The notes under the pieces were generated by a model. That model was not told the DNA's origin. It did not search any database and saw only the letters and a list, made by a program, of their open reading frames with translations. Positions 8,975 to 16,785 of a stretch of 64,000 nt of DNA are shown here, piece after piece. Made by a program: the position numbers and the translations under genes. The stretch's first letter is position 1. Each line of letters begins with the position of its first letter. Source of the DNA: Clostridia bacterium (GTDB lineage Bacteria; Bacillota; Clostridia; Christensenellales; Aristaeellaceae); assembly GCA_017936765.1 (NCBI GenBank), contig JAGBEX010000014.1:310001-374000 (forward strand), written 5' to 3'.

Positions 8975-9599
8975 GGAATTCCAGCGCCTGGTGGACGAGT
9001 TTTTCACCGTGCAATGCCGCTATCAGGCCGCTATCCGCGAGATTCAAACCAAGCTGGAAAACCTGGATGAAGAATTCCAGATGAAGCATAAGCGCAACCC
9101 CATCCACCATATGCAGAGCCGGATGAAGTCCATTCAGAGCATGATGGAAAAGCTTGGCCGTCGCAATGCCCAGCGCAGCATATCCTCCGCCGTGGAGAAC
9201 CTGACGGACATTGCCGGCATCCGCGTCATTTGCTCCTACCTGCAGGACGTGTACACCGTGGCTAATCTTTTGACCAGCCAGGATGATATCCACGTTCTCC
9301 GCGTGCGGGATTACATCAAGCATCCCAAGGAGAACGGCTACCGCAGCCTGCACCTGGTGGTGGAGATCCCTGTCTTTCTTTCCGAAGGCCGGGTGATGGT
9401 CCCCGTGGAGATCCAGATTCGCACCATTGCCATGGACTTCTGGGCATCGCTGGAGCATTCCCTGAAATACAAGGCACAGGGCAATGTGCCGGAGGATATT
9501 TCTCAGGAGCTGATCCAAACCGCCTCCGACATCGCCGCCCTTGACCAGCGTATGCAAACCATCCACGACAAGGTGGAGGCCATTGCTCAAACAGAATAA
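8940..9599 (+). CDS. small alarmone synthetase (RelQ/YjbM-like GTP pyrophosphokinase)
   Basis: A 219-residue single-domain (p)ppGpp synthetase. It has the RelA/SpoT signatures DIAGIRVICSYLQDVY, RDYIKHPKENGYRSLHLVV and VEIQIRTIAMDFWASLEHSLKYK, and no hydrolase or TGS/ACT domain. Length and motif order match B. subtilis YjbM (SasB), which makes ppGpp from ATP and GDP/GTP. RBS AAGGAGGT lies in the kinase gene, six bases before ATG 8940. Location inside a two-component operon, overlapping the kinase by 35 bases, is not the usual setting for RelQ and suggests a link between the sensed signal and alarmone output. Confidence 0.92.
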   Translation: MTQTIHPPLLPEEFQRLVDEFFTVQCRYQAAIREIQTKLENLDEEFQMKHKRNPIHHMQSRMKSIQSMMEKLGRRNAQRSISSAVENLTDIAGIRVICSYLQDVYTVANLLTSQDDIHVLRVRDYIKHPKENGYRSLHLVVEIPVFLSEGRVMVPVEIQIRTIAMDFWASLEHSLKYKAQGNVPEDISQELIQTASDIAALDQRMQTIHDKVEAIAQTE

Positions 9600-9603
9600 C
9601 CGC

Positions 9604-9633
9604 GTATATTTGCCCAGCACAGCAGCATACTAT
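9604..9633 (+). promoter_or_regulatory. possible sigma-E-like (mother-cell) promoter
   Basis: GTATATT (9604-9610) and CATACTAT (9626-9633) with a 15-base spacer resemble the sigma-E -35 and -10 elements of endospore formers. Assigned by eye only, upstream of the DMT transporter and close to the sigF operon. Confidence 0.35.
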
Positions 9634-9659
9634 CCCTGATGAGCAAGGAGGTAGGAGCT

Positions 9660-10094
9660 ATGCTGGGCTTTCTTTATGCTTTGATCGCAGGCGCTGCCAT
9701 GAGTTTTCAGGGTGTGATGAACACCCGCCTGGGCGACAAGGTGGGTGTATTGGAGACCAACGCCTTTGTACAGCTGGTGGGCTTTGTGCTGGCGCTGGGT
9801 ATTGCCATCATCTTTGGCAAGGGTGATATCCGCCAGCTGGGCCAAGCGCCATGGTATTCCTGGATGGGTGGCGTGCTGGCACCGGTAATCACTGTAACGG
9901 TGATGCTGGCCATTGCCGGTCTATCCCCCACAGTAGCCATCTCCACCATTCTTTTGTCCCAGCTTACCGTAGCGGCGCTGATCGACGCTTTCGGTTGGCT
10001 TGGCTCCCAGCAGATGCCCTTCACCTGGCAAAAGCTGCTGGGTGTTGGCCTGATGGTAGGCGGTGTGCTGCTGATGAAATGGAAAACTGCATAA
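9660..10094 (+). CDS. DMT family small transporter (YdcZ/DUF606)
   Basis: A 144-residue, very hydrophobic protein with about five membrane helices. It opens with LGFLYALIAGAAMSFQGVMNTRLG and ends with LLGVGLMVGGVLLMKWK, matching the DUF606/YdcZ half-size drug/metabolite transporters. Such proteins often work as dimers or pairs; only one copy is present. ATG 9660 follows AAGGAGGT (9645-9652); an upstream in-frame ATG at 9639 overlaps the RBS and was not chosen. The substrate is not known. A terminator closes the gene. Confidence 0.85.
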   Translation: MLGFLYALIAGAAMSFQGVMNTRLGDKVGVLETNAFVQLVGFVLALGIAIIFGKGDIRQLGQAPWYSWMGGVLAPVITVTVMLAIAGLSPTVAISTILLSQLTVAALIDAFGWLGSQQMPFTWQKLLGVGLMVGGVLLMKWKTA

Positions 10095-10115
10095 CAGCCA
10101 AGGTTCAACATGCTT

Positions 10116-10139
10116 CGCCGTCCTTCGACGGCGTTTTTT
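10116..10139 (+). terminator. rho-independent terminator after the DMT gene
   Basis: CGCCGTC (10116-10122) pairs with GACGGCG (10127-10133) around CTTC, followed by six T. It isolates the sigF operon from the transporter gene. Confidence 0.85.
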
Positions 10140-10253
10140 CATGCCTGTCGAACGATTATTTTCCTCTCGCAAAAGCAGACATTTTTCACGGAAGGACAGA
10201 CATTGTGTAGGGTTGAATGCTTGTACAGAATATGATAGGAGGTTATGGTTTTT

Positions 10254-10580
10254 ATGTTACGATCCATCCGAGACGGCGATAAGCTTCTGGTGGGGTTGGA
10301 TGGCGAGCTGGATCATTTCTGCGCCCAGAGCATCCGCCGGGAGTTGGACAGCCAAATAGCCGACCCATCCATACGCCAGCTGATCCTGGACTTTTCCAAC
10401 CTGACGTTCATGGATTCCTCCGGCATTGGCGTGATCCTCGGCCGCTATCGCATCCTGCGGGAGCGCGGCGGCACCGTGTCCGTCATTCACATGAACGAGC
10501 ATATCAGCCGCATTTTTCATATGTCCGGCATGGGAAAAGTTATCCGGGCGCTGGACAGCAAACAGGAGGCACGCCGATGA
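10254..10580 (+). CDS. spoIIAA: anti-sigma-F factor antagonist SpoIIAA
   Basis: A 108-residue STAS-domain protein. The DGELDH strand, LILDFSNLTFMDSSGIGVILGRY and the C-terminal GMGKVIRALDSKQEA match SpoIIAA; the serine phosphorylated by SpoIIAB lies in DSSG. Unphosphorylated SpoIIAA frees sigma F from SpoIIAB in the forespore. Two starts are possible: ATG 10254 is 11 bases after AGGAGG (10237-10242), while ATG 10245 is only 2 bases away, so the former is preferred. It overlaps spoIIAB by four bases. Confidence 0.93.
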   Translation: MLRSIRDGDKLLVGLDGELDHFCAQSIRRELDSQIADPSIRQLILDFSNLTFMDSSGIGVILGRYRILRERGGTVSVIHMNEHISRIFHMSGMGKVIRALDSKQEARR

Positions 10581-11017
10581 ACAATCACAACGAAATGCAA
10601 ACCACCTTCCTCAGCGTGGCAGAAAACGAATCCTTCGCCCGTGTGGTGATCGCCGCCTTTGCCGTGCAGCTCAGCCCCACGGTGAGTGAGATCGCGGATA
10701 TCAAAACAGCCGTGTCTGAGGCGGTGACCAACGCCATCGTACACGGCTACGAAGGAACTCGCGGCATGGTGACCCTCCGTGCCACCATACAGGATCGCAA
10801 CCTGCTGACCATCGAGATACAGGACAGCGGCAAGGGCATACCGGATGTATCCAAGGCCATGGAACCCTTCTACACCACCCACCCGGAGCAGGAGCGCAGC
10901 GGCATGGGCTTTGCTGTGATGCAAACCTTTATGGATGACCTGATGGTACATTCCACCCCCGGCAGCGGCACCACCGTGCGGATGAGCAAGCGCATCCATT
11001 CAGGAGGCGGCTATTGA
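10577..11017 (+). CDS. spoIIAB: anti-sigma-F factor / serine kinase SpoIIAB
   Basis: A 146-residue GHKL-fold kinase that binds sigma F and phosphorylates SpoIIAA. The N-box is EAVTNAIVHGY, the G1 box DSGKGIPD, and a GMGFAVMQTFMD segment replaces the G2 box as in SpoIIAB. The opening NEMQTTFLSVAENESFARVVIAAF also fits the family. It is coupled to both neighbours (ATGA with spoIIAA, TTGA with sigF). Confidence 0.96.
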   Translation: MNNHNEMQTTFLSVAENESFARVVIAAFAVQLSPTVSEIADIKTAVSEAVTNAIVHGYEGTRGMVTLRATIQDRNLLTIEIQDSGKGIPDVSKAMEPFYTTHPEQERSGMGFAVMQTFMDDLMVHSTPGSGTTVRMSKRIHSGGGY

Positions 11018-11718
11018 GCAGCGAAGCTATGGGCGATTTTGCCACGGCGCTGACCCATGCCCGTGAGGAAGGCAAGCTGGCCTTGCAGGAGCTGGCGGAG
11101 GATCACCTGCCCCTGGTAGCTGCCATGGTGCAACGCTTTCCATGGCACTACAAGGAAAAGGAGGAGCTGTACCAGCAGGGCTGCCTTGGACTGATGAAGG
11201 CCCTTGCCCGGTTTGATCCCACCTATGGCGTCCGTTTCTCCACCTATGCCGCCGCAATGATCCTTGGAGAAATGCGTATGCTTTGCCGATTGGATGCGCC
11301 CATCCACATTCCCCGCGGTGACCGGGAGCTGCGCAGCCGCATCCGCAAAGCAGAAAGCCAGCTCACCACGCACCTGGGACGCAATCCCACCGTACAGGAG
11401 CTGGCCAGCTTGCTCCGCATGGACCCCAGCGAACTCATCCTGGCCATGGAGCAGATCCAGGTCACCAGCACGACCGCAAGCCGCACTCTGCTTGACCTGT
11501 TGCCCGACCAGAACGACTGGATGAACAGGCTCCTGATGCGGGATATGATCGAGCGCTTGTCAGCCTTTGACCAGCGTCTGCTCCTGCTGCGCTTCCGTTT
11601 TGGAAAAACCCAGGCGGAAACCGCCAGAACCCTGGGCATCAGCCAGGTGCAGGTCAGCCGAAGAGAAATGGCGCTGAAGCAGCAGCTGCGTCAGGCGTGG
11701 ATGGAAGCAGAAAAATAG
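11014..11718 (+). CDS. sigF: forespore RNA polymerase sigma factor F
   Basis: A 234-residue sigma-70 family factor with region 2 (DHLPLVAAMVQRF, ELYQQGCLGLMKALARFDP, RFSTYAAAMILGEMRM), region 3 (REL.SRIRKAE, NPTVQELASLLRM) and region 4 (LLLLRFRFGKTQAETARTLGISQVQVSRRE). Place behind spoIIAA-spoIIAB identifies it as sigma F, the first forespore-specific factor. The start is TTG 11014, six bases after AGGAGG (11002-11007) and overlapping the spoIIAB stop. It is slightly shorter than the B. subtilis protein (255). Confidence 0.95.
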   Translation: MSSEAMGDFATALTHAREEGKLALQELAEDHLPLVAAMVQRFPWHYKEKEELYQQGCLGLMKALARFDPTYGVRFSTYAAAMILGEMRMLCRLDAPIHIPRGDRELRSRIRKAESQLTTHLGRNPTVQELASLLRMDPSELILAMEQIQVTSTTASRTLLDLLPDQNDWMNRLLMRDMIERLSAFDQRLLLLRFRFGKTQAETARTLGISQVQVSRREMALKQQLRQAWMEAEK

Positions 11719-11749
11719 CCCGGCCATGCATTCAGGCACAGCCGGGCTA
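11711..11749 (-). terminator. terminator of deoD, in the gap after sigF
   Basis: A perfect 9-bp stem (11716-11724 with 11741-11749) with a 16-base loop. On the minus strand it runs into TTTTT (complement of 11711-11715), so it mainly ends deoD; on the plus strand no T-run follows. Confidence 0.75.
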
Positions 11750-11762
11750 CGCTTGTATTGCT

Positions 11763-12470
11763 TTATGCAATCTCCAGCGCGATCTCCATCATCTTGGTGA
11801 AGGTGTTCTGGCGCTCCTCAGCAGAAAGCTCCTCGCCGGTGAAGGGGTTGTCCGAAATGGTGCAGAGGCACAGGGCGTTTTTGCCAGCACGGGCAGCATT
11901 GAGATACAACGCCGCTGCTTCCATTTCCACCGCCAGCACACCCAGCTTTTGCAGCTTGCCCAGGGGTGCGGATTCATCATAGAAGGTGTCGGAGGAATAC
12001 AGCGCACCGGGAACCGGCACCTGGCCCAGCTTTTCACCGGCATCCATGGCGGCCTTCAGCAGCTCGTAGGAGCAGCAGGGCGCCAGGTTGCCGTCAAAGC
12101 CGAATTGCTTACCAAAGCTGGAATTGGTGTAGGCGCTCAGACCCACCACAATGTCGCGCACCTTCAGCTTCTGGTTCAGCATTCCGGCAGAGCCGATGCG
12201 GATAATGTTCTCCACACCATACCAGTTGAACAGCTCATAGGAATAGATACCAATGGAGGGCATACCCATGCCGGAAGCCATCACAGACACGCGCTTGCCG
12301 TGGTATTCGCCGGTGTAGCCCTGCACACCGCGCACATTGTTGACAAGTTGGGCATTCTCCAGGAAGGTCTCAGCAATGAATTTGGCGCGCAGCGGATCGC
12401 CGGGCATCAGCACGGTGCGGGCAAAATCGCCTTCCTTGGCGTTGATATGGGGCGTAGGAATAGGACACAT
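11763..12470 (-). CDS. deoD: purine-nucleoside phosphorylase, DeoD type
   Basis: A 235-residue hexameric-type purine-nucleoside phosphorylase that splits purine (deoxy)nucleosides with phosphate. Signatures are TVLMPGDPLRAKFIAETFLE (phosphate-binding GDP), the MGMPSIGIYSYEL segment, IIRIGSAGML and VLAVEMEAAALY (ribose-binding MEME-like). The catalytic Asp is in CTISDNPFTGEE. It is alone on the minus strand, diverging from ygiQ and facing sigF. Confidence 0.95.
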   Translation of the reverse strand: MCPIPTPHINAKEGDFARTVLMPGDPLRAKFIAETFLENAQLVNNVRGVQGYTGEYHGKRVSVMASGMGMPSIGIYSYELFNWYGVENIIRIGSAGMLNQKLKVRDIVVGLSAYTNSSFGKQFGFDGNLAPCCSYELLKAAMDAGEKLGQVPVPGALYSSDTFYDESAPLGKLQKLGVLAVEMEAAALYLNAARAGKNALCLCTISDNPFTGEELSAEERQNTFTKMMEIALEIA

Positions 12471-12505
12471 GGCAGTATTCCCCTTTCTCGTTTCAATGTA
12501 TGTAT

Positions 12506-12535
12506 ATTATATCATGGTTCATTTGCTTCAAGCAA
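12506..12535 (-). promoter_or_regulatory. sigma-A type promoter of deoD
   Basis: Minus-strand TTGCTT (12530-12535) and TATAAT (12506-12511) with an 18-base spacer, 36 bases before the ATG. Confidence 0.65.
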
Positions 12536-12558
12536 GTCCCTGTTGAAAAATGCACCGC

Positions 12559-12587
12559 TTGACAGGCGCACCTCCATCTTCTACAAT
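12559..12587 (+). promoter_or_regulatory. sigma-A type promoter of ygiQ
   Basis: TTGACA (12559-12564) and TACAAT (12582-12587) with a 17-base spacer; the mRNA leader would be only about 20 bases. Confidence 0.7.
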
Positions 12588-12610
12588 AGTCATGTATGTT
12601 TGGAGGGATC

Positions 12611-14542
12611 ATGATGCACCAGCAGTTCTTGCCCGTTACACCCCAGGAGGTCACCCAGCGCGGCTGGGACGTGCCTGATTTTGTTTTCGTTTGCGGCGAT
12701 GCCTATGTGGATCACCCCTCCTTTGGTCACGCCATCATCAGCCGCATTCTGGAAAAGGCGGGCTACCGCGTGGCCATGCTGTGCCTGCCGCCCTGGCAGG
12801 ATGCCTCTGCCTTTACCCGTTTTGGCAGACCTCGTTTGGGCTTCCTGGTCACCGCTGGCGTGATCGACAGCATGGTGAACCACTACACCGTGGCCAAAAA
12901 GCGCCGCAGCGAGGATGCCTATGCCCCCGGCGGCAAGGGCGGTATGCGCCCCGACCGCGCCACCATTGTGTATTGCAACCGCATCCGTCAGGCCTACCAC
13001 GATGTTCCCATCCTCATCGGCGGTGTGGAAGCCAGCCTGCGCCGTTTTTCCCATTACGATTATTGGGACGACAAGGTACGCCACTCCATTCTGGTGGACT
13101 CCAGCGCTACCCTGCTGATGTACGGCATGGGCGAAACCAGCATCATCGAGTGTGCCAACTGGGTGGCCGATGGCATGGATCCCGCCCAGCTGCGGCGCAT
13201 CCGCGGCATCTGCTACATGAACAAAACGGCAGATACCTCCTGCATTCAGCTGGCCTCCCACAAAGAGGTTTGCCAGGACAAGCGCAAGTACGCCGAAGCC
13301 TTCCTCACCCAATATGAGGAGCAGGACCCTATCCGTGGCAAGCGCCTGTGCCAGCAGCAGGACGATGATCGCTATCTGATCCAGAACGAACCCTGCCTCC
13401 CCCTGTCCCGGGAGGCGCTGGACGCCGTGTACGAGCTGCCCTACACCCGCCGCTGGCATCCCATGTATGACAAGGAGGGTGGCGTACCCGCCCTGGCCGA
13501 GGTGGAGTTCTCCATTGCTTCCACCCGCGGCTGTTTTGGCAGCTGCAGCTTCTGCGCCATTACCTTCCATCAGGGACGCATCATCCAGTCCCGCAGCCCT
13601 GAGTCCATCCTGAAGGAGGGCAGGCTGCTCACAAAACTGCCCAATTTCAAGGGGTATATCCACGATGTAGGCGGCCCCACAGCCAACTTCCGCCAGCCTG
13701 CCTGCGACAAGCAGCTCAAATGCGGTGCCTGCAAGAACAAGCAATGCCTCTACCCCAGACCTTGCAAGAACATGCGCGTCTCCCACGACGAGCTGATCGA
13801 CATCCTGCGCCAGCTGCGCAGCTTACCCAAGGTGAAGAAGGTGTTCATCCGCTCCGGCCTGCGGTATGACTATATCATGGCCGACAAGGATCCTACCTTC
13901 CTGCGGGAATTGTGCAAGCACCACATTTCCGGCCAATTGAAGGTCGCCCCGGAGCACGTTTGCCCCTATGTGCTGGACAAAATGGGCAAGCCCGGCCGAA
14001 ATGTTTACGATGCCTTTGTGCAGAAATATGCCAAGATCAACGAGCAGCTTGGCCAGAAGCAGTACCTGATCCCCTATCTGATGAGCAGCCACCCCGGCAG
14101 CGACCTGAACGCTGCCATTGAGTTGGCCTGTTACCTGCGGGACACCGGCTTCTATCCCGATCAGGTGCAGGACTTCTACCCCACCCCTGGCACCCTCAGC
14201 ACCTGCATGTTCTACACCGGGCTGGATCCCCGCAGCATGAAGCCCGTATTCGTGGCGCGTTCTCCCGAGGAAAAAGCCATGCAGCGCGCCCTGATGCAGT
14301 TCCGCGCACCGAAAAACCTGCCCCTTGTTCGCAAGGCGCTTCGTCTGGCTGGGCGTGACGACCTCATCGGCTGGGATCGCGAATGCCTTGTGCCGCCCGA
14401 AAGCCCCCGCAAGCAGGCTGCCCCGCGTCCCGGGGCAAGCAAAACGACCGCCCGGCAGAAGCCTGTCTCCGACAAGAAACCGTCGAAGGCTCCCACCAAG
14501 CGGTCGTCCAAATGGGCTAAAGCGAAACCGAAAAAGCGTTGA
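12611..14542 (+). CDS. YgiQ family radical SAM protein
   Basis: A 643-residue radical SAM protein of the YgiQ family (UPF0313). The N-terminal cobalamin-binding-like part contains DFVFVCGDAYVDHPSFGHAI. The iron-sulfur motif is C308-x3-C312-x2-C315 (GCFGSCSFC). The C-terminal DUF3362 region has VQDFYPTPGTLSTCMFYTGLDP, and a Lys/Ser/Pro-rich tail of about 60 residues ends the protein. The reaction is unknown. Starts at 12611 or 12614 (adjacent ATG ATG) fit GGAGGG at 12602-12607. The stop codon abuts that of the convergent TetR gene with no gap. Confidence 0.92.
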   Translation: MMHQQFLPVTPQEVTQRGWDVPDFVFVCGDAYVDHPSFGHAIISRILEKAGYRVAMLCLPPWQDASAFTRFGRPRLGFLVTAGVIDSMVNHYTVAKKRRSEDAYAPGGKGGMRPDRATIVYCNRIRQAYHDVPILIGGVEASLRRFSHYDYWDDKVRHSILVDSSATLLMYGMGETSIIECANWVADGMDPAQLRRIRGICYMNKTADTSCIQLASHKEVCQDKRKYAEAFLTQYEEQDPIRGKRLCQQQDDDRYLIQNEPCLPLSREALDAVYELPYTRRWHPMYDKEGGVPALAEVEFSIASTRGCFGSCSFCAITFHQGRIIQSRSPESILKEGRLLTKLPNFKGYIHDVGGPTANFRQPACDKQLKCGACKNKQCLYPRPCKNMRVSHDELIDILRQLRSLPKVKKVFIRSGLRYDYIMADKDPTFLRELCKHHISGQLKVAPEHVCPYVLDKMGKPGRNVYDAFVQKYAKINEQLGQKQYLIPYLMSSHPGSDLNAAIELACYLRDTGFYPDQVQDFYPTPGTLSTCMFYTGLDPRSMKPVFVARSPEEKAMQRALMQFRAPKNLPLVRKALRLAGRDDLIGWDRECLVPPESPRKQAAPRPGASKTTARQKPVSDKKPSKAPTKRSSKWAKAKPKKR

Positions 14543-15244
14543 TCACCCCTGCATGGGCAGCAGCAGGCGGCAGCTCAGCTTGTCCACCACGTCTTCCCAT
14601 TCCTGCAGGGGAATGATCTCCACGCTGCCAAAGGGTGCATCCAGCAGCCTTTCCAGCGAACGGCGATACCTGTTCAGTATACTCAGCAGCGCAGCAGTCT
14701 CAGGCTTCTGCGCTTTTTTGATGCTTGCCATCAGCAGCACGGACACATCCACCCAGCATTGATTGAGCAGATGCAGCGCCACCTCGGCCATGTCCCCATG
14801 GGCAGGGCAGATCACATCCGCATCCTGCGCCAGCGCCAGTTCGCGCTGCATCACCGGGAGGAATGTCTCCCACAGCGCCTCCTGATAGCACAGCCGCAGG
14901 GCGCGGCCTTCCGGCTTATCCAGCATGGGCAGCAGCATGGCCACAAAGTCGGCCTCTTCCTTCCGCAACGGCAGATAGCCATAGATCAGCTTGTTCAGCC
15001 GGGACATCACATCAGTAATCTGGGAAAGGTTCTCTTCCACCTGCGTCAGCGCCCGCTCTGCCCGCTGATAAAACAGCGTGGTCAGCAGCGCTTCCTTGCT
15101 GGCAAAATGATGATAAAAGCCGCCCTTGCTCACGTGCAGCACATTCAGGATATCCTGCACGCTGGTGGCCTCATAGCCCTTCAAGCAAAAGAGCCTCTCG
15201 GCCACATTGAGCATCTCCTGGCGCTTCTCATCGCCCTTACGCAC
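14543..15244 (-). CDS. TetR family transcriptional regulator
   Basis: A 233-residue regulator with a typical TetR N-terminal helix-turn-helix: MLNVAERLFCLKGYEATSVQDIL then VSKGGFYHHFASKEALL (about residues 11-54). The C-terminal ligand domain is not specific. The start is taken as GTG 15244 because AGGGGAG sits eight bases upstream. No efflux pump is adjacent, so its target is open; a small ferredoxin gene lies upstream on the same strand. Confidence 0.9.
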   Translation of the reverse strand: MRKGDEKRQEMLNVAERLFCLKGYEATSVQDILNVLHVSKGGFYHHFASKEALLTTLFYQRAERALTQVEENLSQITDVMSRLNKLIYGYLPLRKEEADFVAMLLPMLDKPEGRALRLCYQEALWETFLPVMQRELALAQDADVICPAHGDMAEVALHLLNQCWVDVSVLLMASIKKAQKPETAALLSILNRYRRSLERLLDAPFGSVEIIPLQEWEDVVDKLSCRLLLPMQG

Positions 15245-15271
15245 GGTTCGATCTCCCCTTTCCTCCTTTGT

Positions 15272-15301
15272 AGTATAAGCCGCAAAGCCTGCTTTCGTCA
15301 A
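15272..15301 (-). promoter_or_regulatory. sigma-A type promoter of the TetR gene
   Basis: Minus-strand TTGACG (15296-15301) and TATACT (15272-15277) with an 18-base spacer. It separates the regulator from the ferredoxin gene. Confidence 0.6.
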
Positions 15302-15322
15302 GTGTAAAAGGTTGACCGCCCC

Positions 15323-15508
15323 TTATTCGTGCTTTTCAATGGCGTCCACAGGGCAGCCTTCCATGGCCTCGGTGGCCTTAGCCGTCAGCACGCCGCCCTC
15401 CGGCTGCTTTTTCACATAGGCCAGCTCCTTGCCCAGCTCAAACACCTCCGGGCAGATGCTGGGACACAACCCACAAGAAATGCAACGCTCATTCACCGAA
15501 AACTTCAT
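15323..15508 (-). CDS. small 4Fe-4S ferredoxin
   Basis: A 61-residue acidic ferredoxin. Cysteines C9, C12, C15 and C19 form CxxCxxCxxxCP, but near the C-terminus only one Cys remains, in GCPVDAI. This is the single-cluster arrangement (C9, C12, C15 and the distal Cys as ligands) rather than the two-cluster clostridial type. GGAGTGG precedes the ATG. The redox partner is not evident from the neighbours. Confidence 0.9.
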   Translation of the reverse strand: MKFSVNERCISCGLCPSICPEVFELGKELAYVKKQPEGGVLTAKATEAMEGCPVDAIEKHE

Positions 15509-15540
15509 GCTTCCACTCCTTTCTCCGGCCGCCTTTCACC

Positions 15541-15569
15541 TTGACTTTTATCCCACCGGGCATTACCAT
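15541..15569 (+). promoter_or_regulatory. likely promoter of sbcDC
   Basis: TTGACT (15541-15546) and TACCAT (15564-15569) with a 17-base spacer, about 75 bases before sbcD. Confidence 0.45.
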
Positions 15570-15648
15570 AGAACCAAGCAGGCGTCCGCTGATAGCTATG
15601 ATAACCACAAGCGTGCGCCACGATACACTCACACAGCGAGGTTTTTCC

Positions 15649-16785
15649 ATGAAGCTGATGCACCTTTCCGATCTCCACCTGGGCAAACGCCTGAACGAGT
15701 TTTCCCTCCTGGAGGATCAAGCCTATATCCTGCACCAGATCCTGCAAATCGCCATTCAGGAGCGTCCCGATGCGGTGATCATCGCCGGCGACCTCTACGA
15801 CAAGCCCGTTCCACCAGCGGAAGCCGTTGCTCTGCTGGACGATTTTCTTGCCCGGCTTGCCAAAGAGCAGCTGAACGTGTTCATCATCAGCGGCAATCAC
15901 GATTCGCCGGAGCGCATTGCCTTCGGCTCCCGGCTGGTGGCTTCCAGCGGCGTGTATCTTGCTCCTGTGTACAATGGTACCGTTGCACCCATTACCCTTC
16001 GTGATGCCCATGGCGACGTGGATATCTACTTGCTGCCCTTCATCAAGCCTGGTCACGTTCGCCGCTTTTATCCTGATGAGGAAATCACCTCTTATACTGA
16101 TGCGCTCCGCTGTGCCATTGCGCATATGCCTATCCGCAACGATCACCGCAATGTGCTTGTGACCCACCAGTTTGTCACCGGCGCCTCCCGCTGTGAGTCC
16201 GAGGAGATCGCCGTGGGCGGCAGCGATAATGTGGATGCCGCAGTGTTCGATGCCTTCGATTATGTGGCGCTGGGACACATCCACGGTCCGCAGAATGTGG
16301 CCAGCCCGCGCATCCGCTATTGCGGCACCCCTCTGAAGTATTCCTTTTCCGAGGTCAACCATCATAAGTCCGTGACCATGGTGGAGCTGGGCGAAAAGGG
16401 CGATGTGACCATCAGCTGTATTCCCCTGTCTCCCCTGCGGGATCTGCTTGAACTGCGCGGCACCTATCAGCAGCTCACACAGCGGGATTACTATACCACG
16501 CTGGATCAGAACGCCTATGTCCACGTGATCCTCATCGACGAGGACGACATTCCCGACGCTGCTGCCAAGCTGCGGGTGATCTACCCCAACCTGATGAAGC
16601 TGACCTACGATAACCAGCGCACCCGCAGCCATGCGGACTTCAGCCAGTCCGTCCAGGTGGAGCAGCGTACGCCGCTTTCTTTGTTCAGCGACTTCTATCA
16701 GCAGCAAAATGGCCAGCCACTTTCCGAAGAACAGGCAGCCTATATGGCGCAGCTGATCAACCGCATTTGGGAGGTAACGCCATGA
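15649..16785 (+). CDS. sbcD: exonuclease SbcD (Mre11-like nuclease subunit)
   Basis: A 378-residue calcineurin-type phosphoesterase. Metal-binding motifs appear in order: LSDLHLGKR, IIAGDLYDK, IISGNHDSPER, VLVTHQF and ALGHIHGPQ. With SbcC it opens and degrades hairpin DNA and protein-blocked ends. ATG 15649 was chosen because it gives the family N-terminus MKLMHLSDLHLG. It overlaps sbcC by four bases. Confidence 0.96.
   Translation: MKLMHLSDLHLGKRLNEFSLLEDQAYILHQILQIAIQERPDAVIIAGDLYDKPVPPAEAVALLDDFLARLAKEQLNVFIISGNHDSPERIAFGSRLVASSGVYLAPVYNGTVAPITLRDAHGDVDIYLLPFIKPGHVRRFYPDEEITSYTDALRCAIAHMPIRNDHRNVLVTHQFVTGASRCESEEIAVGGSDNVDAAVFDAFDYVALGHIHGPQNVASPRIRYCGTPLKYSFSEVNHHKSVTMVELGEKGDVTISCIPLSPLRDLLELRGTYQQLTQRDYYTTLDQNAYVHVILIDEDDIPDAAAKLRVIYPNLMKLTYDNQRTRSHADFSQSVQVEQRTPLSLFSDFYQQQNGQPLSEEQAAYMAQLINRIWEVTP

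Noticed and set aside
10209..10233. Possible sigma-H promoter (AGGGTTG ... AGAAT) before spoIIAA
   Set aside because: The start site would fall within the ribosome binding site at 10237-10242, leaving no usable leader.
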